Positions 8,262-17,476 are shown, counted from the stretch's first letter. The stretch is DNA of 64,000 bases from Hyunsoonleella jejuensis (GCF_900111025.1 NZ_FOFN01000001.1:1054001-1118000); one strand, 5' to 3'. A program made the numbers and translations. The notes: generated by a model not told the origin, from the letters alone.

Positions 8262-8777
8262 ATGGCTTCAGTTTTCGGTCATGGTATCGTTGGATTTACG
8301 CTTGCAAAACTAATTGACAATAAAAACTTAAGATGGTTAATGTTAGCAGCAATATTTTCAACCATTTTACCCGATGTTGATGTTTTTGGTTTTAGATTAG
8401 GTATTCCATATGAATCGCCTTTGGGACATCGTGGAGTTACACATTCCATCCTGTTTGCCGTATTTTGGAGTTTGCTTTTAATGTGCACTCTTGGTAAAAA
8501 GCACAAGTTAATGTGGTTTTTAGTGATTTTCTTATCAACATTATCCCATGCACTTTTAGACGCCATAACCACTGGCGGGGAAGGCGTAGGGTTTTTTATC
8601 CCTTTTGAAAACTCTAGATACTTTTTTAATACACGTGTAATCCGTGTTTCCCCGTTAAGTATAGGTAATTTTTTTACAGAATGGGGCTTTGAAGTAATAG
8701 TGAGCGAACTAAAATATATAGTAATTCCTTGTTCATTAATTTTGTTAACTTCGTTTATGCTTAAAAAATTCAAATAA
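8262..8777 (+). CDS. membrane-bound metal-dependent hydrolase family (YdjM-like)
   Basis: 171-residue integral membrane protein with about four hydrophobic segments. Histidine motifs typical of the DUF457/YdjM family are present: HGIVGFTLAKL near the N-terminus, DVDVFG, HRGVTHS near residue 57 and SHALLDAITTGG near 95. The family is annotated as membrane-bound metal-dependent hydrolase on the basis of these residues, but its substrate is not established. Packed between dtd and a MazG-like gene. Confidence 0.85.
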   Translation: MASVFGHGIVGFTLAKLIDNKNLRWLMLAAIFSTILPDVDVFGFRLGIPYESPLGHRGVTHSILFAVFWSLLLMCTLGKKHKLMWFLVIFLSTLSHALLDAITTGGEGVGFFIPFENSRYFFNTRVIRVSPLSIGNFFTEWGFEVIVSELKYIVIPCSLILLTSFMLKKFK

Positions 8778-8780
8778 AAG

Positions 8781-9107
8781 ATGGACATAAAAAACGCGCA
8801 AAAAATTGTTGACGATTGGATTAACGAACACGGGGTAAGGTACTTTAACGAGCTTACCAATATGGCGCAACTTACCGAAGAGGTTGGCGAAGTAGCCAGA
8901 ATTATTGCACGTCGCTACGGAGAACAAAGCGAAAAGGAAAGTGATAAAGATAAAGACCTTGGCGAAGAATTGGCAGATGTATTATTTGTTGTGCTCTGTT
9001 TAGCCAACCAAACAGGTGTTGATTTGCAAAAGGCTTTTGATAAGCGTATGGATAAAAAAGCAAAACGAGACCACGATAGGCACCATAATAACCAAAAATT
9101 AAAATAA
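8781..9107 (+). CDS. MazG-like nucleotide pyrophosphohydrolase
   Basis: 108 residues, all-alpha NTP pyrophosphatase. The metal-binding pattern EEVGEVAR (EExxE) at about 33-40 and GEELADVLFVVL (ExxD) at about 56-68 is intact. It probably hydrolyses a non-canonical or surplus nucleoside triphosphate; the exact substrate is not predictable. Very charged Lys/His-rich tail. Last gene of the rsgA-dtd group, with a promoter and terminator signal just behind it. Confidence 0.85.
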   Translation: MDIKNAQKIVDDWINEHGVRYFNELTNMAQLTEEVGEVARIIARRYGEQSEKESDKDKDLGEELADVLFVVLCLANQTGVDLQKAFDKRMDKKAKRDHDRHHNNQKLK

Positions 9108-9114
9108 TTGTAAT

Positions 9115-9122
9115 TATATTTG
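9115..9122 (+). promoter_or_regulatory. aroA promoter -7 element
   Basis: TATATTTG, an exact match to TAnnTTTG, 28 bases before the aroA ATG. No TTG is seen at the ideal -33 distance. Transcription would begin about 9127-9129, inside the 5' arm of the terminator that follows. Confidence 0.5.
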
Positions 9123-9149
9123 ACGCTTCTAATTTTAGAAGCGTTTTTT
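9123..9149 (+). terminator. terminator overlapping the aroA start region
   Basis: Stem ACGCTTCT/AGAAGCGT (9123-9130, 9137-9144), loop AATTTT and a run of six T ending one base before the aroA ATG at 9151. It should stop read-through from the mazG-like gene. An mRNA begun from the -7 element at 9115-9122 would lack most of the 5' arm and so escape it. Confidence 0.75.
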
Positions 9150-9150
9150 A

Positions 9151-10368
9151 ATGGATATCACTCTACAAAAGTCAGCAATACAAAAGCAATCTTCGGTTAA
9201 AATAACCGGTTCAAAAAGTGAATCTAACCGCTTATTGTTATTGCAGGCACTTTTCCCTGAAATTGAGCTAAATAACGTGTCAAACTCTGATGATAGTAAT
9301 TTGATGATGAAGGCGTTAGCTTCAATAGAAAAAATTGTAGATATTCATCACGCAGGAACTGCAATGCGTTTTTTAACGGCGTATTTTGCTGTACAAGAAG
9401 GACGGGAAACCATACTCACAGGTTCAAAACGTATGAAAGAACGCCCAATTAAAATTTTAGTAGATGCTTTAAGGGAGTTAGGCGCAGATATTAGTTATGT
9501 TGAAAACGAAGGCTTTCCACCAATAGCTATAAAAGGAAAGAAGCTTTCAAAACACAAAGTGTCTTTAAAAGCAAATGTGAGCAGTCAATACATTTCAGCA
9601 TTGTTACTCATTGCTACAAAGCTTGAAAATGGAATTGAACTAATGTTAGAAGGTGAGATTACGTCTGTGCCATATATTAATATGACATTAAGTTTATTGA
9701 ATGAAATTGGCATTGAAACATCATTTAAAAACAACGTCATTACAGTACATCCTTCAAAATCTAAACCAAAACCATTAACGGTAGAGTCCGATTGGTCTTC
9801 GGCATCCTATTACTTCAGTATAGCTGCAATTAGCAAGGTTGGTACTCAAATTACCTTATCATCATACAAAGAAAATTCTTTACAAGGTGATTCTTGTTTA
9901 GTTGATATTTACAAGCATTTTGGAGTTACGTCAAAATTCAACGAAAACTTTGTTACGTTAACTAAAGAAACTTCAGCAGTAAAACCGCTTACTTTAGATT
10001 TAAAAAACGCGCCAGACATTGCACAAACTATAGCCGTTACATGTTTTGTTTTAGGTGTTTCATGTGATTTAACAGGGCTTCATACTTTAAAAATTAAAGA
10101 AACAGATAGGTTGGTAGCATTAAAAACCGAAATTGAAAAACTAGGAGGAAACGTTGAAATTTCAGAAAAATCCTTGCATTTAAAAGCCTCGAAAGATATT
10201 AAGCCTATGGTGCCAATAGCTACTTATAATGACCATAGAATGGCAATGGCGTTTGCGCCGGTAGCATTAAAACAACCTGTAATTATTGAAGATGCTGGCG
10301 TGGTATCTAAAAGTTATCCAACATTTTGGGATGATTTAAAAACCATCGGATTTAATCTTACCAAATAA
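9151..10368 (+). CDS. aroA: 3-phosphoshikimate 1-carboxyvinyltransferase (EPSP synthase)
   Basis: Sixth step of the shikimate pathway. Landmarks: GSKSESNR near residue 20, GTAMRFLTAYF near 71-81, KERPIKILVDAL, the IKETDRL motif near residue 318 and YNDHRMAMAFAP near 363-374. 405 residues, a little shorter than the Escherichia coli enzyme but complete, with both inverse beta-alpha domains. Separate from the attenuated aromatic operon and apparently driven by its own promoter. Confidence 0.95.
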   Translation: MDITLQKSAIQKQSSVKITGSKSESNRLLLLQALFPEIELNNVSNSDDSNLMMKALASIEKIVDIHHAGTAMRFLTAYFAVQEGRETILTGSKRMKERPIKILVDALRELGADISYVENEGFPPIAIKGKKLSKHKVSLKANVSSQYISALLLIATKLENGIELMLEGEITSVPYINMTLSLLNEIGIETSFKNNVITVHPSKSKPKPLTVESDWSSASYYFSIAAISKVGTQITLSSYKENSLQGDSCLVDIYKHFGVTSKFNENFVTLTKETSAVKPLTLDLKNAPDIAQTIAVTCFVLGVSCDLTGLHTLKIKETDRLVALKTEIEKLGGNVEISEKSLHLKASKDIKPMVPIATYNDHRMAMAFAPVALKQPVIIEDAGVVSKSYPTFWDDLKTIGFNLTK

Positions 10369-10383
10369 TAATTGTCCATTTAC

Positions 10384-10415
10384 TTGACAACCCCTATGCT
10401 CAGATTGTATATTTG
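10384..10415 (+). promoter_or_regulatory. queA promoter
   Basis: TTG at 10384-10386 and TATATTTG at 10408-10415, 21 bases apart, close to the Bacteroidota -33/-7 arrangement, 42 bases before the queA ATG. Confidence 0.6.
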
Positions 10416-10457
10416 CAACTTTGTGAAAAATAAATATACCTAATAAATTAATTGTCT

Positions 10458-11507
10458 ATGAAATTATCGCACTTCGGTTTCGATTTACCACCAGAATTAT
10501 TAGCAGAATATCCTTCAGAAAATAGAGATGAATCTCGCCTAATGGTTTTAAACAGAAAAGATCAAACCATAGAACACAAGCAGTTTAAAGATCTTATAAA
10601 CTATTTTGATGAAGATGATGTAATGATTTTGAATAACACTAAGGTTTTTCCAGCCCGTTTATATGGAAACAAGGAAAAAACTGGTGCTAGAATAGAGGTG
10701 TTTTTATTAAGAGAGCTAAACGAAGAGCAACGTTTATGGGATGTATTGGTAGACCCAGCAAGAAAAATTCGTATTGGTAACAAACTATATTTTGGAGAAG
10801 ACGAAAGTTTGGTGGCCGAGGTTATAGACAATACAACCTCTAGAGGGCGTACTTTACGTTTTTTATATGATGGTTCTTATAAAGAATTCCGAATTAAACT
10901 TAATGAATTAGGGCAAACGCCACTACCAAAGTACATTAAGCGAGATGTAGAACCAGAAGACGAAGAGCGTTACCAAACTATTTTTGCAAAAAATGAAGGC
11001 GCGGTAGCAGCACCAACAGCTGGTTTACATTTCTCAAAGCACTTACTAAAACGTTTAGAAATTAAAGGAATTAATTTTGCGGAGGTAACACTACACGTAG
11101 GTTTAGGTACATTTAACCCCGTTGAAGTTGAGGATTTGTCTAAGCACAAAATGGACAGTGAAGAAATAAAAATTGGTCCAGAAGCGGTAGAAATCATCAA
11201 TAGAGGTATTAAAGAAAGAAGACGCGTATGTGCCGTTGGTACAACTGCAATGCGAACTATAGAAAGTGCAGTGTCTTCTAGCGGATTATTAAATGAGATG
11301 GATGGTTGGACAAACAAATTCATTTTTCCACCATACGATTTTAGTATTGCAAACTGTATGGTTACGAATTTCCATACTCCAAAATCTACGTTGTTAATGA
11401 TGATTTCAGCATTTGCAGGTCACGATTTTGTAATGGAAGCTTACCAAGAGGCTATAAAAGAAAAGTACAAGTTTTACAGTTATGGCGATGCCATGTTAAT
11501 CTTATAA
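10458..11507 (+). CDS. queA: S-adenosylmethionine:tRNA ribosyltransferase-isomerase
   Basis: Adds the ribosyl part of SAM to preQ1 at tRNA position 34 during queuosine synthesis. N-terminal motif [17 protein letters not shown] and the internal segments [10 protein letters not shown] and [13 protein letters not shown] are characteristic. About 349 residues. The ATG at 10458 is taken as the start; an in-frame TTG six bases earlier is unlikely. Monocistronic between its own promoter and a strong terminator. Confidence 0.95.
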   Translation: MKLSHFGFDLPPELLAEYPSENRDESRLMVLNRKDQTIEHKQFKDLINYFDEDDVMILNNTKVFPARLYGNKEKTGARIEVFLLRELNEEQRLWDVLVDPARKIRIGNKLYFGEDESLVAEVIDNTTSRGRTLRFLYDGSYKEFRIKLNELGQTPLPKYIKRDVEPEDEERYQTIFAKNEGAVAAPTAGLHFSKHLLKRLEIKGINFAEVTLHVGLGTFNPVEVEDLSKHKMDSEEIKIGPEAVEIINRGIKERRRVCAVGTTAMRTIESAVSSSGLLNEMDGWTNKFIFPPYDFSIANCMVTNFHTPKSTLLMMISAFAGHDFVMEAYQEAIKEKYKFYSYGDAMLIL

Positions 11508-11511
11508 AATT

Positions 11512-11538
11512 AAAGTCCCGTTTCTAGCGGGACTTTTT
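11512..11538 (+). terminator. queA terminator
   Basis: Nine-bp stem AAAGTCCCG/CGGGACTTT (11512-11520, 11528-11536), loop TTTCTAG, followed by T residues. Confidence 0.85.
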
Positions 11539-11579
11539 ATTTCGAGTAATTCTGAAGTATGAGTAATTGTATCAAGAAG

Positions 11580-11670
11580 TTGGGCGTTACCCTCCTAGGG
11601 TCGGGTCGGGCTTTCGGGGGTCGCTCCTCCTGCGTCGGGAGCTTCAACAAATCCCTCAATCCCTAACGCG
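11580..11670 (+). repeat. dispersed intergenic repeat, copy B
   Basis: Begins TTGGGCGTTACC and ends CAATCCCTAACGCG, with GGGCTTTC and a GCTC...GCG...AGCT segment between. This is the same order of landmarks as the minus-strand block at 4211-4341, with a shorter, more GC-rich centre. It fills the gap between queA and rlmN. Together with copy A it suggests an interspersed family. Confidence 0.6.
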
Positions 11671-11730
11671 GGTTTCGTCTCCATAATAACAATTCATAAT
11701 TCAAAAATCGTAATTCGACAATCCTTTCAC

Positions 11731-11738
11731 TATTTTTG
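11731..11738 (+). promoter_or_regulatory. rlmN promoter -7 element
   Basis: TATTTTTG, exact TAnnTTTG, ending nine bases before the rlmN ATG, which implies a very short 5' leader. No good -33 TTG is seen. Confidence 0.5.
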
Positions 11739-11747
11739 CAAACGCAA

Positions 11748-12788
11748 ATGAACAAAGACAAAAAAGACATACGCGCATTAACCAAAGAACAACTTCGAGA
11801 CTTTTTCGTAAGTGAGGGAGATAAAGCATTTCGTGGCAATCAAGTGTACGAATGGTTATGGCAAAAATCTGCACATAGTTTTGAGGCAATGACAAACATT
11901 TCCAAAGAAACCCGCGAGATGTTAGAGGATAATTTTGTGATTAATCACATACGTGTTGATACCATGCAGCGCAGTAATGATGGCACTATTAAAAACGCAG
12001 TGCAATTGCACGATGGTTTAATAGTGGAATCTGTATTAATTCCAACAGCAACAAGAACCACTGCCTGTGTGTCTAGTCAAGTTGGCTGTAGCTTAGATTG
12101 TCGTTTTTGTGCTACAGCGCGCTTAAAACGTATGCGCAACCTTAATCCGGACGAAATTTACGACCAAGTGGTTGCTATTGATAATGAAAGCAGATTGTAT
12201 CATAATAAACCATTAAGTAATATTGTGTTTATGGGTATGGGTGAGCCGCTTATGAATTATAATAATGTACTTAAAGCTATAGATAAAATTACGTCTGATG
12301 AAGGTTTAGGCATGTCGCCAAAACGTATCGTGGTGTCTACTTCTGGAGTACCAAAAATGATAAAAAAAATGGCAGATGATGATGTAAAGTTTAAGCTTGC
12401 AGTATCGCTACATTCGGCTATCGATGAGGTAAGAACATCTATTATGCCATTTAATGCAACGTTTCCATTGGCAGATTTAAGAGAAGCCTTAGAATATTGG
12501 TACGCCAAAACAAAAAACAGAATTACCTACGAATATGTGGTTTGGAAAGGTATAAACGACAAACGAAAGGATGTGGATGCTTTGGTGCAATTTTGCAAGT
12601 TCGCACCAAGTAAAGTCAACTTAATCGAATACAATCCAATAGACGACGGTGAGTTTCAACAAGCCAATTCTGATGCTATCACTATGTATCAAAAAGTATT
12701 GGAAGCCAACAGAATTACGGTAACTATTCGTCGAAGCAGAGGGAAGGATATCGATGCAGCATGCGGGCAATTAGCAAATAAGTCTTAA
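11748..12788 (+). CDS. rlmN: 23S rRNA (adenine2503-C2)-methyltransferase
   Basis: Radical SAM enzyme that methylates C2 of A2503 in 23S rRNA and A37 of some tRNAs. The radical SAM cluster CxxxCxxC (CSLDCRFC) is at residues 114-121, followed by ATARLKRMRNL. The GEPL SAM-binding stretch (MGMGEPLMN) is present, and the catalytic Cys near the C-terminus lies in DAACGQL. 346 residues from ATG 11748; an in-frame TTG at 11736 overlaps the promoter element and is rejected as start. Confidence 0.95.
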   Translation: MNKDKKDIRALTKEQLRDFFVSEGDKAFRGNQVYEWLWQKSAHSFEAMTNISKETREMLEDNFVINHIRVDTMQRSNDGTIKNAVQLHDGLIVESVLIPTATRTTACVSSQVGCSLDCRFCATARLKRMRNLNPDEIYDQVVAIDNESRLYHNKPLSNIVFMGMGEPLMNYNNVLKAIDKITSDEGLGMSPKRIVVSTSGVPKMIKKMADDDVKFKLAVSLHSAIDEVRTSIMPFNATFPLADLREALEYWYAKTKNRITYEYVVWKGINDKRKDVDALVQFCKFAPSKVNLIEYNPIDDGEFQQANSDAITMYQKVLEANRITVTIRRSRGKDIDAACGQLANKS

Positions 12789-12794
12789 CAATAG

Positions 12795-12802
12795 TATCTT
12801 TG
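12795..12802 (+). promoter_or_regulatory. polyprenyl synthase promoter -7 element
   Basis: TATCTTTG, exact TAnnTTTG, in the 22-base gap between rlmN and the next ATG. It would give a leader of only a few bases. Confidence 0.5.
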
Positions 12803-12810
12803 CCAATTCC

Positions 12811-13788
12811 ATGAAGATAGTAGAGCAAATAAAACAACCTATAGCGTACGAAATGGAGCTTTTCGAGCAAAAGTTTCAGCTCTCTATGTCTAGCAAAGTA
12901 GCTTTGCTCAATCGAATAACACATTATATCGTAAATAGAAAAGGCAAACAAATGCGACCTATGTTTGTGTTTTTGGTGGCTAAAATGGTGTCTGAAGGCG
13001 AGGTAAGCGAACGTACCTATCGTGGTGCTTCGGTAATAGAATTAATACACACTGCTACTTTGGTGCACGACGATGTGGTAGACGATAGTAATCGCCGTAG
13101 AGGTTTTTTCTCTGTGAATGCTCTTTGGAAAAATAAAATTGCTGTTTTAATTGGAGACTATTTATTGTCAAAAGGGCTATTGTTGTCTATAGATAACAAT
13201 GATTTTGACTTACTGAAAATTATTTCTATTGCAGTTCGTGAAATGAGCGAGGGCGAGCTGCTTCAAATTGAAAAAGCGCGAAAGCTGGATATAACCGAGG
13301 AGGTGTATTATGAAATTATCCGCCAAAAAACCGCCACATTAATTGCGGCTTGTTGTAGTTTGGGCGCTGCTTCGGTAAAGCCAGATTCCCAACACGTTGA
13401 TACCATGCGTAAGTTTGGTGAACTTATTGGTATGGCATTTCAAATAAAAGACGATTTATTTGATTATGGCGAAACCCAAATAGGCAAACCAACAGGTATC
13501 GATATTAAAGAGCAAAAAATGACATTGCCTTTAATTTATGCGATAAACCATGCCAATAAAAAAGATAAAAAATGGCTTATTAACTCGGTAAAAAACCACA
13601 ACAAGGACGCTAAGCGTGTTAAGGAGGTTATTGCCTTTGTAAAAGATAATGGTGGTTTAGATTATGCCGTTACGAAGATGAAAGCCTTTCAGGAAGAGGC
13701 CTTACAATTGCTTAAAAATTATCCAAATTCGGATTATAAAAATTCATTAGAATTGATGGTGAACTATGTGATTGATAGGAAAAAGTAG
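12811..13788 (+). CDS. trans-polyprenyl diphosphate synthase
   Basis: All-alpha isoprenoid chain-elongating enzyme, 325 residues. The first Asp-rich motif reads HDDVVDD (about residues 90-96) followed by SNRRRG; the second reads KDDLFDYG near 211. GKQMRP at about 48-53 binds the pyrophosphate. The product is probably an all-trans long-chain diphosphate (quinone side chain), as for the IspB/octaprenyl group, but chain length cannot be read safely. Confidence 0.9.
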   Translation: MKIVEQIKQPIAYEMELFEQKFQLSMSSKVALLNRITHYIVNRKGKQMRPMFVFLVAKMVSEGEVSERTYRGASVIELIHTATLVHDDVVDDSNRRRGFFSVNALWKNKIAVLIGDYLLSKGLLLSIDNNDFDLLKIISIAVREMSEGELLQIEKARKLDITEEVYYEIIRQKTATLIAACCSLGAASVKPDSQHVDTMRKFGELIGMAFQIKDDLFDYGETQIGKPTGIDIKEQKMTLPLIYAINHANKKDKKWLINSVKNHNKDAKRVKEVIAFVKDNGGLDYAVTKMKAFQEEALQLLKNYPNSDYKNSLELMVNYVIDRKK

Positions 13789-13877
13789 GGAGATTCTAAG
13801 GCTTATTTAATATTTTTTCGATAGTCAACGTAAGCTAGGTTAACTGAAATTTTCCCCAAGCCAAATTTTAAAAATCA

Positions 13878-14846
13878 CTACTGTTGTTGCTGTTGTTGAA
13901 TAAACTCTAAATTTTGACGGTAACTATTTGTAGTTATCTTTTTTTCGTTCGCTTTTAATTTTTCCACATCCGTAGGTGCAACACTAATATCATTATAATT
14001 TTTAGTTGTACTAACATGTACTTTTACGTAAAGGCTATCCGTGACATGGCCTTTATAAACACCATTTACGGGAGCGCAATCCTTGTAATTTCTGCCAACA
14101 GCAAGTTTTACGTGATGTTCGGAAGCTACTAAGTTGTTGGTAGGGTCTAGCCCTAGCCAACCATAAAAAGGAATATACACTTCAATCCAGGCATGCGTAG
14201 CACCCTCACCTCGTGTTTTAGAATCGCCCGGACAAATATAGCCACTTACATATCGTGCCGGAATGCCCAACATACGCACCATTTGCAGTAAAATATTAGT
14301 GAAGTCTTGACAAACGCCAGCTTTTAATTGCCAAACTAAATCTAGTTTAGAATCTACATTTGTAATGCCTTGAATGTATTTGAAATTGGTATATATAAAG
14401 TCGCAAAATTCTAACGCTACTTTATATGGGCTAATGGTAGAGAGGTCTTTCTCTTTTATCATTTCAAAAATTTCAGGAGTACCATCAAAAGTGATATACT
14501 TTAAATAATCTATAAATTGGGTGTCGTTTTTTAAAGTCTTTAAAAATTGCCATTGCTCTTCAGGGGTTGCACTATCTTCTGGAAAAACAACGGGGTTTGT
14601 AATAACTTCAACATCAGATTCTATAGATAGAAAATTATGTGGTTCTACCATCATAAAAGATCCAACAAAATTATGATAGAAATCTTGATATAAATGAACA
14701 TTAGGATTGCCGTTTATAAGAACCCTTTGAGAAACTATCTTTTGAAATTCATTATTAAAAGGATATAAACGTATTTGGTTTGCCCCATCAAAGACATTGC
14801 CACTGTAAGAGTATTTCGTAATATGCTTTATGTAATATAGTGGCAT
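13878..14846 (-). CDS. transglutaminase-like cysteine protease
   Basis: 322 residues with an N-terminal beta domain (bacterial transglutaminase-like N-terminal region) and a catalytic core. Cys near 179 is in GVCQDFTNI, His near 217 in THAWIEVY and Asp in LDPTNN. Third gene of a minus-strand cassette with an alpha-E protein and a circularly permuted ATP-grasp. Comparative work has proposed that such sets make or process a peptide; no substrate is established. The protein ends in six consecutive Gln after EFI, encoded by a CAA/CAG run, an odd low-complexity tail. Confidence 0.9.
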   Translation of the reverse strand: MPLYYIKHITKYSYSGNVFDGANQIRLYPFNNEFQKIVSQRVLINGNPNVHLYQDFYHNFVGSFMMVEPHNFLSIESDVEVITNPVVFPEDSATPEEQWQFLKTLKNDTQFIDYLKYITFDGTPEIFEMIKEKDLSTISPYKVALEFCDFIYTNFKYIQGITNVDSKLDLVWQLKAGVCQDFTNILLQMVRMLGIPARYVSGYICPGDSKTRGEGATHAWIEVYIPFYGWLGLDPTNNLVASEHHVKLAVGRNYKDCAPVNGVYKGHVTDSLYVKVHVSTTKNYNDISVAPTDVEKLKANEKKITTNSYRQNLEFIQQQQQQ

Positions 14847-14854
14847 GTCGTGTG

Positions 14855-15781
14855 TTAGCTTTTTGTAGAGAAATATACATTATTAATACTCATAGATATG
14901 TTTTTAATATCTTGTTTAATACTTGCTATAAAATTCTCTAAACCTTGCTCGTTTATGTTTTCAATAGTAGTGTATTTTATTGTGCTTTCAAGCTTTCCAA
15001 GTAAAAATTCTAAATCATTTTTTACTAACTCGTTTGTTTGAATCAATTCATTAATGTGTCTGCTCAATTTATTAACACAGTAATATAAGGACTTTGGGAA
15101 TAATTGTTCCTGAAAAATAACACTTATTACATTATCTTCATGAAAAGACGACTTATATTTTTTTAAATATAATTGGTAAGCACCTATAGATAAGAGTAAA
15201 TATTTCCAATGAAAACTGCGTTCTAAACTGTCTGACGTCTTTGAGATTTCCATAAGTTTCATGGAAGTAAAATCTGAAATTTGAATCACACGTTCTAAAA
15301 GCTTACCTACATTCATAAAATAGTAAGCAGATCCTCGTTCTTGGGTAACCTCAATATTGCCATAATGCAACAATTGATAATTTAAAAGGCTATCCAAAAA
15401 TTCAACAGGATCTTGATGTTTTAATTTTTCCGGTAAATTCGTGTCTTGTAGGTGTAAAAAGTAACTGTTTATTCCAAGCCACAATTCTCTTGGAATATGT
15501 TCTTGTGCACTTCTGGCATTTTCCCGCGATTTTGTAACGAGGTTAATAATGGAGTTAGGATTATCATAATTGAATACCATGAAGTCGATACATTCTATAG
15601 CGTTTTCTGTTTGAAAAGATGCATCTACTCCAGCATAATTTTTAATAATTGGTGTCCATGAAAATAGTTCGGGAGAATCTTGATTTGCAGAAAAATTTAC
15701 TTTAAGCAGTCTCAAGATATTGTAACCGCGTTCCATATAGCGATTCATCCACATTAAATTATTTGCAACTCTACTTAGCAT
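14855..15781 (-). CDS. alpha-E domain protein
   Basis: 308 residues, almost wholly helical. The start MLSRVANNLMWMNRYMERGYNILRLL is the hallmark of alpha-E (DUF403) proteins, and ARSAQEHIPRELWLGIN matches the conserved R-x-x-x-R/E-W core. Alpha-E proteins occur nearly always with ATP-grasp and transglutaminase partners, as here, with gaps of four and eight bases. Biochemical role unknown. Confidence 0.9.
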   Translation of the reverse strand: MLSRVANNLMWMNRYMERGYNILRLLKVNFSANQDSPELFSWTPIIKNYAGVDASFQTENAIECIDFMVFNYDNPNSIINLVTKSRENARSAQEHIPRELWLGINSYFLHLQDTNLPEKLKHQDPVEFLDSLLNYQLLHYGNIEVTQERGSAYYFMNVGKLLERVIQISDFTSMKLMEISKTSDSLERSFHWKYLLLSIGAYQLYLKKYKSSFHEDNVISVIFQEQLFPKSLYYCVNKLSRHINELIQTNELVKNDLEFLLGKLESTIKYTTIENINEQGLENFIASIKQDIKNISMSINNVYFSTKS

Positions 15782-15785
15782 ATAT

Positions 15786-17228
15786 TTATTTTATTACCCA
15801 GGTATCTTTACTGCCACCACCTTGTGAGCTATTTACAACTAATGATCCTTTTTTTAATGCAACTCTAGTTAAACCACCAGGGCATATTTTGATACCATCG
15901 GGTCCATAAATAGCAAATGGCCTTAAATCTACGCATCTAGGGGTTAGCTTCCCGTCAATATAACAAGGTGCAGTGGACAATTTTAAAATAGGTTGCGCTA
16001 TAAATGCCGCTGGGTTTTTATCCACGGTTGCAAAATAGTCTTCAATATCTTTTTCACTAGCTTCATGCCCCATTAGCATGCCATAACCGCCACTGCCATC
16101 GGTTTTTTTAATTACCATTTTAGAGATGTTGTTTTTCACATATTCCAAATCTTCAGGTTTTCCTAACTGGTAGGTCTCAATATTTTTTAAAATGGGTTCT
16201 TCATTTAAATAATAACGAATCATATCAGGAACATAAGTATATACCGCCTTATCATCGGCAATTCCAGTTCCGGGAGCGTTTACGATAGTAACATTGCCTT
16301 TTCTATATGCTGCCATGATGCCTGCTACACCTAAAATACTGGCTGCATTAAATTCTAAAGGGTCTAAATATTCATCATCAACACGCCTGTAAATCACATC
16401 AACACGCTTTAAACCAAATGTGGTTTTCATAAAAACCATATGATCTTTAACTACAAGATCAGAACCTTCAACAAGTTCTATACCCATTAATCGTGCTAAT
16501 GTGGTATGTTCGTAATATGCTGAATTATAAATTCCAGGTGTTAATAATACTACATTTGGGTCTGGTTGATTACTACAGGATTTCAGCTTTTCGTATAGGA
16601 TATTTGGATAATTAGATACCGTTAAAACATTGTTTTGTGGTAGAATACCAGGAAAAATACGTTTAGATATTTCCCGATTTTCTAACATATAGCTTACACC
16701 AGATGGTGTTCTTAAATTATCCTCTAATACATAAAATTCACCATCATTATTTCTAATTAAATCTACACCGGTAATGTGAACATAAATATCATGTGGTGGC
16801 GTTACGCCTTTCATTTCGCGCAAAAAGTAAGGGCAAGAATACACTAAATCAACCGGTATTATTTTATCCTTTAAAATAAACTGGTCGTGATAAATATCTT
16901 TTAAAAATAGATTTAAAGCAGTTATACGCTGTTTTATGCCTTTATCAATTTTCTCCCATTCGTTATGTGTTATAATCCTTGGCAGAATATCAAATGGAAA
17001 TATTTTCTCTATTCCTTTTTCATCATTATAAACCGTAAACGTTACGCCTTGGTTCATAAATAGCTGTTTGCAAAGATCTTCTTTTTTTCTTAGGTCCTCA
17101 GGAGAGGATTTCTGTAAATAGCTGCTTACAATTTCATACTGCTCTCGAAGTTTAAAATCGCTAGCATACATTTCATCCCAAGTATCTTTTAGCATTTCAT
17201 AAGAAGAAAAAAGGGGTGAATTCTGCAT
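15786..17228 (-). CDS. circularly permuted ATP-grasp protein
   Basis: 480 residues, first gene of the cassette. Motifs expected of the permuted ATP-grasp family are present: YVLEDNLRTPSGVSYMLENR (metal and nucleotide loop), LTPGIYNSAYYEHTTLARLMG, DVIYRRVDDEYLDPL, NAPGTGIADDKAVYTYVP and VIKKTDGSGGYGML. Such enzymes form amide bonds with ATP, so this protein probably ligates an amino acid or peptide that the transglutaminase-like partner later handles. That role is inference. Transcribed divergently from the sigma factor gene. Confidence 0.9.
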   Translation of the reverse strand: MQNSPLFSSYEMLKDTWDEMYASDFKLREQYEIVSSYLQKSSPEDLRKKEDLCKQLFMNQGVTFTVYNDEKGIEKIFPFDILPRIITHNEWEKIDKGIKQRITALNLFLKDIYHDQFILKDKIIPVDLVYSCPYFLREMKGVTPPHDIYVHITGVDLIRNNDGEFYVLEDNLRTPSGVSYMLENREISKRIFPGILPQNNVLTVSNYPNILYEKLKSCSNQPDPNVVLLTPGIYNSAYYEHTTLARLMGIELVEGSDLVVKDHMVFMKTTFGLKRVDVIYRRVDDEYLDPLEFNAASILGVAGIMAAYRKGNVTIVNAPGTGIADDKAVYTYVPDMIRYYLNEEPILKNIETYQLGKPEDLEYVKNNISKMVIKKTDGSGGYGMLMGHEASEKDIEDYFATVDKNPAAFIAQPILKLSTAPCYIDGKLTPRCVDLRPFAIYGPDGIKICPGGLTRVALKKGSLVVNSSQGGGSKDTWVIK

Positions 17229-17476
17229 ATCGTATTTTTAAGAATGTGTAACCAAATATAACGATTAATAGATGATTGTCATAAATTATATGATTTTGAT
17301 AAATATAATTTTAAAAAACATAATTATTGATATAAAATATTTAAGAATAAAATAAAATTGATGTGTTTTTTTATGTTTTCTTAAATCTTTATTTGAATTT
17401 CAGCTATTTTGGAAAAAAATTAAAACTTCAGGCAACCATTTTAAAAGCATTTGCGTCTTTATAAATAGAAAGCAAT

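Noticed and set aside
8279-8860. Long minus-strand frame opposite the YdjM-like gene
   Set aside because: Shadow frame; the plus-strand protein has conserved histidine motifs and sits in a packed operon.
13860-13905. CAA/CAG run as a regulatory repeat
   Set aside because: It is coding (six Gln at the end of the transglutaminase-like protein) and too short to claim phase variation.
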